Assembly (NCBI GenBank): GCA_963682055.1
Contig: OY821746.1
Span: 12,947,992-13,011,991 of the forward strand
Source of the DNA: Primula veris
Lineage: Eukaryota > Streptophyta > Magnoliopsida > Ericales > Primulaceae
DNA: 64,000 bases
Direction of reading: 5' to 3'
Part shown: piece after piece, positions 57,219-64,000 of the stretch
Position numbering within the stretch: the first letter of the stretch is position 1
How the letters are laid out: each line of letters starts with the position of its first letter
Program-made: the position numbers and the translations under genes
The notes under the pieces: model-generated
Seen by the model: only the letters and a program-made list of their open reading frames with translations
Databases searched by the model: none
What the model was told of the DNA's origin: nothing

Positions 57219-60200
57219 TGTGGTATCAAGAGCATGGTTTAAAAACTCATAATCTTCCAATCAATAAATTGTATAAACCTTAGAATTTAACTGTCAAAGT
57301 TTAGATTCAAATTATATTCCGCTGCTAATCTTTATTACGGCTCAAGCATGTACGTTTAAATTATTGTTGTTTACGTTACCTGTTATATTAACACAACCGT
57401 ATATATACTTATTCGGTTAGATTTATTTACGTTGTGTATTGTTAGTATTTGTTAAGTAAACCATGTAATATGTTCTAATATGTCAGTATTGCATATGTAA
57501 TAAATTTATCATAGTAATATGTCAGTATTGCATATGTTCTACGTTGTGTATTGCATATGTTCTAATATGTAATAAATTTATTATAACTCTTGTCAAATCA
57601 TAGTGTTCTAATTTTTTAAGTAAATGTTAGTAATTGTTATCACAGATTGCATATGTTCATGTAATATGTTAAGGCCGTAAACCATGTTGTAAATAAATTA
57701 TGATATTTATGTATAAAAGTATTGAATGAAACAAAATATTAAGTTAGATGTATAATATGTCAGTATTGTAAAAGAACAATTTTGGACGTTAGTAATATAC
57801 ATGGATACTTGTATATGATTTTGATTGAGAAAGTCAATTACTTACAATTAATGACCCAACTATATGATGTTGGGTACATAAATGTTAACTTGTATAAACA
57901 ACATGATTCTAATACTCTAGTTGTTAGCCTATTCTAAGAAAAAAAAAAGTGACTTTAAAAAATTAAACTTGTTTAGCAGACATGTAGTATACATATATAT
58001 TTAATTATTTAGAATTTATAGTTCTAAGCAAATTTACCTTTTCAATTTCTGTTATGGCGGATAGTTCTTTTTCAAGCCTCTCCTTGTAATCATTTTCAGT
58101 TTGACTTAGACGAGTCTGTCAAACAGTATTTTTCATAACATGCTTTAGGCAAATTGTTTTTGTTTGGCTGTTCCAGCAAACAAGATGGTTATGTGGAAAT
58201 TGAAAACAAATATGGAGATATAAAAGGTTAATCCAGATAAACAAATTAGTACTTAATTATACTAATATAGATGTTAATAGTGGAGTATAAATTTAAATAG
58301 TTTGCTAGTGTTCAAAAGAGTAAATATGAAGAATAAGCTGGGATGATTAATACTATTAGTATAGGTATATAAAATAAACAATCCAGAGGCAGAAAGAAAT
58401 ATGTGAAAACTGTTAAGAGTCAGAAGTGTAAAGAATCTGCAATGACTTTAAACAGTTTTTTGAACGATGCATAAAATGTCTACAAAATATTATTGACCAA
58501 AAAAAAAAATTAAAAAAATTTGTATTGTTAGTCACCAAACTCCAAAAGTTTTAAAATCTTAAGTTGTGTAATTAAATTTACCCATTAGAATACTTATAAA
58601 TTATACAATGGTAAATTAAAGTTCATTGTTATAATATAAGATAATTATAATCACCCAAAGGCAGGGGGGAAGCTAAGTGGGGACGATCGGCTGCCACGGC
58701 ACCCCCATAATTTTAGAAATCCCAAGTGACGCAATTTTTTTTTAGTACAATTTCTTTTTAGGTGTAGATTTGGCACCCCCCATAAAAATATGTTACTTGT
58801 ACATATATTTTGGCACCCCCCATTTACACATCCTGGCTTCGCCCCTGCCCAAAGGTGGATTTGTCAAATTTATAATTAATGGACGTACTAGTTGGTAACT
58901 GTTGAACGATGTTCTTCAAATCGATTATTTTAATGATAACAAAAATTGTAAAACATGATAAAAGCTCGTTTTGTGTACTAATCATTTATCGAGTGTATTA
59001 AAGGTTCAAAATGATAAATTGCGTAATTACGAAGCCAATGGTTCAAGCGGAACCTAAATCGGATTTGAAACGAGTTAGTTACGGGGTTTCGAAGTTTGTT
59101 GAGAAAACCGAAACAATTGCGAGAACAAAGAAAACGACTGATCTTGATATAGAAACGATCGATCATTTCAGTGTTATTTTCTTCCAGTGAGCTCAACATA
59201 AAAACGACCGATCGCCAGGCTTAAAACGACCGATCGTTTTTAGTGTGATTTCTTCCAGTGAGCACAGATGAAAAACGACCGATCGTTTTTCAGAAACGAC
59301 TGATCGTTTCTGTAAAATTTCAAATTCCAGCTTTTAAGCTATTCCTGAAAATGGGGCGAACTGCTGCAAAACTGCATTGAATGAACTCAACAACCAGCAA
59401 CGGTCTGAAATTAATTGCTGCACCTTTTGGCTCTACAAAAGCCCCAATATTCTTTGAAGAAAATGATCCAAGCATACACAACATTTAAGCAAATCCTACT
59501 AAGAAATTCTTCAAGCTTATACTTCCAAATTCTCACTTATTATTCATAAATTATTCTCGATTATATTCTCATTGTAATCTTATAAACATCGAGATAATAT
59601 TTGTTAGTGAGTGATTTATTCAAATCAAACTTGTAAAAGAGTGTATTATAAACTCATTAGTGAGCGATTGATCGGGTAGAAGCTTTTCAAGCAAGTGTAG
59701 CTTAAAAAGTTCTAGGCTTTTCTTTCGGGATACTCATTAAGTGAGGGGGAGCTTAATCGGTTGATTAAGCTCGTTAGATTGTAACCTTGGAACGAGATTC
59801 TAGTGAAACACTCGGTAGTGAAAATACCGAGGAGAGGACGTAGGCGCATTTTTGCCGAACCTCTATAAATCTTGCGTTATTTCTTTCCCTTAACTTTTAC
59901 TTTTCGTATTTATCTATCGCTTATATTCATTGCTTGCTTAGATTAATTTAGCGATTATTTGTTAACGAAAGAGTTTAGGTCATAAAAACCACTTATTAAC
60001 TTAGTTAATAACCCTTAGATTTCTTTCCGCGAAAAACGTACGAAAACCTTATTCACCCCCCCTCTAAGGTTTAGACACCTACGGACCAACAGTAACCAAT
60101 ATACTATTCTATTCAAAATTTACATCCAAAGATGTTAAATATGTCTAATTAGTGTATATGATTGCCAAATTATAGATTATTTTAGCATTATTAAAATTAG

Positions 60201-63200
60201 CGTTATATGTCTTTGTATCACCCAAAGGAGGACAATGATATATAGTTTATGTATTAGAATCATTAAAATTAGCGTTATATGTTTTTGTATCACCCAAAGG
60301 AGGACAATGATATATAGTTTATGTTTATCTATTTGAATATGTTTTATGCATTTTAAATTTATAAATTAAAGTACTAATAAACGGCTATTGTATCAAAATT
60401 TGCAGTACCTGTTCCCGTTGCTCTACATTCGCATGCTTCGTCGGTACCTGTGTTCAATGGGCTTAATTTCTCTGATTGGTGTGAACAAATTTAATTCCAG
60501 TTAGGTGTTTTGGATCTTGATTTGTCACTTCAATCAGAGTAATCGGATGCTATTACTGATACTAGCACCGATGATGAAAGGACTTTCCATGAAACTTGGG
60601 AAAGGTCAAACAGACTTAGCCTAATGTTTATGCGGATGAGTGTAACAAACAACATTAAGTCAACACTTCCAAAAGCTGATACTGCTAAGGAATTTATGAA
60701 AAATGTTGAAGAACGTTCTCAAACTGCAGATAAATCTGTTGCAGGGACATTAATGACTACCTTAACCAACATGAAATATGATGGTTCTCGTAGCATGTAT
60801 GATCATGTCACTGAGATGCAAGATGTTGAAGCAAAAATTAAAGGCTTAGGGATGAACTTGGATGAAAGCTTTCTAGTGCAGTTTATTATTAACTCACTAC
60901 CTCCTGAATATAGCACATTTCAGATGAATTATAACACAATGAAAGACAAATGGAATGTGCATGAACTTGAAAGTATGTTAGTTTCTAAGGAAAGGAGGCT
61001 TAAGAATAAAGCAAAACATTCAGTTAATCTCGTAAGCAACCAAGGAGCAAGAAATAAGTTTGGTAAAAAGGCAGAAAACGGGAAGAAGGGACTACATAAA
61101 GTGAATAGTTCCTCTTTCCAAATCCGCAAGAAAGAGCAAAAGAATGTAAAGTGCCATTTTTGTGGAAAACCCGGACATTTCAAGAATGTTTGCCTGAAAC
61201 GTAAGGCATGGTTTGAAAAGAAAGGTAATTTTAAAGCTTTAGTATGTTTTGAAGCAAATTTAACTGAAGTTCTTTTTAATACTTGGTGGATTGACTCTGG
61301 TTCTACTGTCCATGTTTCCAATACTATGCAGGGATTTTTTACGACCCGAACTGCAACGAGCCGGCCCTACGGACCGAACCGTTACGCCCGTATCAACAAT
61401 ATTGTCCGCTTTGGCACAACTTCCCAGGGAGGTCACCCATCATTTTACTACTCCAAGCTAAGCACGCTTAACTATGGAGTTTCGTCCTCGGTATTGTGCC
61501 GCACGGCTTTAAAAGGCCTTGTTGATATGAAATGGATCTTTAAGCTCATATACCACATGAGTTGTGACGACCCAGATTTCCAGGAAGGAATTCCTGTGGT
61601 GCGGTGTTGTGCGTCAGCCCCACATCGCCTAGATACGAGAGTACCCGTGTGGTATATGAGCTTAAAAATCCATTTCCTATCAACAAGGCCTTTTAAAGCC
61701 GTGCGGCACAATAGCGAGGACGGAACTTCACAGTTAAGCGTGCTTAACTTGGAGTAGTATCAGGATGGGTGACTCCCCTGGGAAGTTGTGCCAAAGCAGA
61801 CAATATTGTTGATACGGGCGTGGCGGTTCGGTCTGTAGGGCCGGGTCGTTACAGATGGTATCAGAGCCTCTATCTGGCCGGAAATGTGGGGACTAGCACG
61901 TGTGTGTGAGCCCCTGAAGGACGACGTGCCCGACGAGGACGTCGTGCCTAAAGGGAGGGTGATTGTGACGACCCAGATTTCTAGGAAGGAATTCCTGTGG
62001 TGCGGTGTTGTGCGTCAGCCCCACATCGCCCAGATACGAGAGTACCCGTGTGGTATATGAGCTTAAAGATCCATTTCCTATTAACAAGGCCTTTTAAAGC
62101 CGTGCGACACAATAGCGAGGACGGAACTCCACAGTTAAGCGTGCTTAACTTGGAGTAGTACCAGGATGGGTGACTCCCCTGAAAAGTTGTGCCAAAGCGG
62201 ATAATATTGTTGATACGGGCGTGGCGGTTCGGTCCATAGGGCCCGGTCGTTACATGAGTACTCTCATATCTGGGCGATGTGGGACTGACGCACAACACCG
62301 CACCATAGAATTTCTTTCCTGGAAATCTGGGTCGTCACACGAACCACAAGTCCAAATGAGAGGTTTATTTACATGGAAAATCGTGTGAAGGCTCCAGTTG
62401 AAGCTATTGGAACTTATCGTTTAATTTTAGCTACTGGAAGTCATTTGGATTTGTTTCAAACTTTTTACGTACCTTCTTGTTCTCGCAATTTGATTTTGGA
62501 TTCTGTTGGATATTCTTTTAAATTTGAAAATAAAAGTTTTAGTTTGTTTAAAAATAATCATTTTATTGGTTCTGGTATTCTTTTTGATGGTTTATATAAA
62601 CTAAAACTTGATAATATTTTTGCGGAAACTCTTTTAACCTTGCATGATAATGTTGGAACTAAATGTGGTTTAGTAGATGAAAGTTCTGCTTATTTGTGGC
62701 ATAAACGTTTGGGTCATATTTCCAAAGAAAAACTGTCAAGATTGGTAAAGAATGAAATTTTACCGAATTTGGATTTTACCGATCTTGGTATTTGTGTTGA
62801 ATGTATAAAAGGGAAACAAACAAAATACACAAAAAAGGGAGCCACAAGAAGCACACAACTTCTTGAAATAATACACACTGATATTTGTGGGCCTTTTGAC
62901 GTTCCATCTTTTGGTGGAGAAAAGTATTTTATTACCTTTATCGATGATTTTTCACGTTATGGATATATTTACTTATTGCATGAAAAATCTCAATTAGTAG
63001 ATGCCCTAGAAATATTTATTAATAAGGTTGAAAGGCAATTAGTGTTAAAAGTGAAAATTTTAAGATCTGATAGAGGTGGTGAATATTATGGAAAATACAA
63101 TGAAAGTGGACAATGTCCAGGTCCATTCGCTAAATTTCTTGAAAAGCGTGGCATTTGTATGCAATACACAATGCCAGGTACACCACAACAAAATGGTGTA

Positions 63201-64000
63201 GCTGAAAGGCGTAATCGTACTTTGATGGAAATGGTTAGAAGTATGCTATCTAACTCATCTTTACCCATTTCATTGTGGATGCATGCCTTAAAAACTGCCA
63301 TGTACTTGTTAAATAGGGTTCCTAGTAAAGCAGTTCCTAAAACTCCTTTTGAGTTATGGACTGGTAGGAAACCTAGTTTACGGCACCTGCATGTTTGGGG
63401 TTGTCCGGCAGAAGCAAGGATTTATAATCCACAAGAAAAGAAATTGGATTCAAGAACGATCAGAGGTTTTTTCATTGGTTATCCAGAAAAGTCTAAAGGG
63501 TATAGATTTTATTGTCCTAGCCATAGTACAAGAATTGTTAAAACTGGAAATGCTAGGTTCCTTGAGAATGGTGAAGTTAGTGGGAGTTTGGAACCACGAA
63601 AAGTGGAGCTTCAAGAAGTTAGGGTGGAAATACATTTATCTTTAACTTCTTGTAAGACTATTTTTCCTTCTGTTGTTGGACAGTTGAACAATGGACAAGA
63701 ACAAATTAATGATCCAACCATTCAGAATGAACATAATGTCAATGAACCCATAGTTGATGAACCAATAGAAGTAGAATTAAGAAAGTCTCAAAGACCAAGA
63801 AAATCTGCTATTTCTGATGATTATGTGGTCTATCTAAATGAAGCAGATTTTGATATGGGAATCGATGAAGATCCAGTTTCATTATCACAAGCCATCAAAA
63901 GTGTTAATTCTGCGAAATGGTTAAATGCCATGGAAGATGAGTTAAAATCAATGGAACAAAATAAAGTTTGGGATCTCGTCGAATTGCCCAAAGGATGTAC
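57107..64000 (+). CDS. Copia gag-pol polyprotein with probable LTR-encoded spliced first exon; partial at the window edge
   Basis: Exon 1 57107-57116 (ATGGCTCAAG) appears to splice to 60406 (TTTGCAG acceptor), giving [14 protein letters not shown] in frame with gag ([10 protein letters not shown]). Two TAA stops interrupt early gag (about 60493 and 60540). From 60624 the frame is open through the UBN2-type gag, the zinc knuckle [14 protein letters not shown] (about 61152-61194) and protease start ([12 protein letters not shown]) to the Cassandra nest at 61352. After the nest it resumes at 62345 in the same frame: GAG-pre-integrase WHKRLGHIS, integrase [22 protein letters not shown], and the start of RT ([28 protein letters not shown]) at the edge. 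Apart from early gag and the nest it is intact, so it was recently active. Confidence 0.8.
58662..58847. mobile_element. hAT-type MITE (186 bp) with 8-bp target duplication
   Basis: Terminal inverted repeats CAGGGG(G/C)GAAGC at both ends and an exact 8-bp duplication CCCAAAGG at 58654-58661 and 58848-58855. TIRs starting CAGGG and an 8-bp duplication are hAT hallmarks. No coding capacity. The motif TTGGCACCCCCCAT occurs twice inside. Confidence 0.88.
58900..60091 (+). mobile_element. Solo LTR (1192 bp), Sirevirus-like, target duplication GTAAC
   Basis: Starts TGTTGAACG, ends GGACCAACA; GTAAC flanks it at 58895-58899 and 60092-60096. The ATTCACCCCCCCTCTAAGG motif shortly before the end resembles the 3' end of Sirevirus (copia) LTRs, which suggests plus orientation. 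Contains a cluster of palindromic ACGACCGATCGT motifs at about 59150-59310. Confidence 0.8.
60190..60333. repeat. 72-bp tandem duplication in the copia leader
   Basis: ATTAAAATTAGCGTTATATG starts at 60190 and again at 60262; both copies include TATCACCCAAAGGAGGACAA. Confidence 0.9.
61563..62254 (+). mobile_element. Complete Cassandra TRIM retrotransposon (692 bp) nested in the solo LTR
   Basis: Two 291-bp LTRs (61563-61853 and 61964-62254) flank a 110-bp internal domain with PBS TGGTATCAGAGCC at 61856-61868 (initiator tRNA-Met) and a polypurine tract AAAGGGAGGG near 61950. The target duplication TGAGT is at 61558-61562 and 62255-62259. The LTRs differ at about 14 positions (around 5%). No coding capacity, as expected for TRIMs, which depend on proteins of other elements. 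The presence of 5S rRNA sequence in the LTR identifies the Cassandra family. Confidence 0.93.
61720..61795 (+). ncRNA. 5S rRNA-derived segment in the Cassandra LTR (first copy)
   Basis: The sequence includes CAGTTAAGCGTGCTTAACTTGG and GTAGTATCAGGATGGGTGAC-type motifs, corresponding to the 3' two-thirds of plant 5S rRNA with the pol III box A and box C regions of its internal promoter. A second copy occurs at about 62121-62196. These are retrotransposon promoters or relics, not functional 5S genes: the 5' third is divergent and the copies have substitutions. Confidence 0.85.

Larger units (their letters stand above)
61352..62339 (-). mobile_element. Cassandra TRIM solo LTR (outer, minus strand) interrupted by another Cassandra
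   Basis: TG...CA insert (TGCAACGAGCCGG ... GGTCGTCACA) with target duplication CGAAC at 61347-61351 and 62340-62344, inside the copia polyprotein gene. Read on minus it begins TGTGACGACCCAGATTTCC, the same sequence as the nested LTRs. The outer LTR is split at 61557/62260. It contains an antisense 5S-rRNA-like segment (CACCCATC...CTTAACT, about 61433-61475). Confidence 0.88.
56750..64000 (+). mobile_element. Second Ty1/copia retrotransposon, 3' end outside the window, carrying four nested insertions
   Basis: A 469-bp 5' LTR (56750-57218) starts TGTTAGAAT and ends TTTTACA, with a tRNA-Met-type PBS (TGGTATCAAGAGC) at 57221. A long leader is followed by gag-pol from 60406, still open at the window end. 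Insertions inside: hAT MITE 58662-58847, solo LTR 58900-60091, and a Cassandra nest 61352-62339. The 3' LTR and target duplication cannot be seen. Confidence 0.85.

Noticed and set aside
61720..62196. Functional 5S rRNA genes
   Set aside because: Only part of 5S is present, with substitutions, and the copies lie inside LTRs with target duplications; they are Cassandra parts.
1..64000. tRNA genes, organelle insertions and bacterial-type features
   Set aside because: No cloverleaf-compatible tRNA, rRNA operon, chloroplast or mitochondrial gene was recognised by reading; a tRNAscan or organelle alignment would be decisive.

Overview
This window comes from a nuclear plant chromosome, most likely a eudicot. 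The evidence is two intron-containing plant genes: a three-RRM UBP1-type RNA-binding protein at 21.4-29.3 kb (+) and an FLZ zinc-finger protein at 46.6-47.5 kb (-). They sit in AT-rich DNA crowded with LTR retrotransposons. No bacterial, organellar or viral genome organisation was seen.

Layout. 1 to about 17.5 kb: a very large Tat-lineage Ty3/gypsy element on +, truncated by the window start. It runs gag end, protease, RT, RNase H, a second archaeal-type RNase H, integrase, two tandem-repeat blocks, a long block of antisense (-) genes, and a probable 3' LTR from about 16709. A 2021-bp solo LTR (6386-8406, target duplication GTTCC) has landed inside one antisense gene. 19.2-20.0 kb: a broken fragment of a related antisense gene. 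21.4-29.35 kb: the UBP1-type gene in 12 exons. 32248-43136: a complete, young Tat element on - with 688/686-bp LTRs, a near-perfect 5-bp target duplication, PBS, a one-frame gag-pol with two UGA stops, 76-bp tandem repeats and a three-exon antisense gene (+) with its own TATA box. 46.6-47.5 kb: the FLZ gene. 50581-55987: a complete but decayed Ty1/copia element (323-bp LTRs, target duplication ATATT). 56.1-56.3 kb: an aconitase exon relic. 56750 to the end: a second copia element whose 3' part lies outside the window. It carries a hAT-type MITE, a 1192-bp solo LTR, and a nest of 5S-rRNA-bearing Cassandra TRIM elements (one complete element inside a solo LTR, inside the gag-pol gene).

The most unusual content is the antisense gene block of the first Tat element. 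At least eight minus-strand reading frames lie between 5.5 and 16.5 kb. Five have a TATA box about 55-95 bp before their ATG, two are clear paralogues, and one is a four-exon gene with consistent splice signals and phases. The second Tat element has a counterpart with the same kind of phase-0 introns. Because these introns run antisense to the element's genomic RNA they would not be removed during retrotransposition, which explains their survival. Extra antisense ORFs are known in Tat elements; the number, individual promoters and internal duplication here look exceptional.

All splice junctions, LTR ends and target duplications were read by eye. Family names rest on recognised motifs, not database searches.
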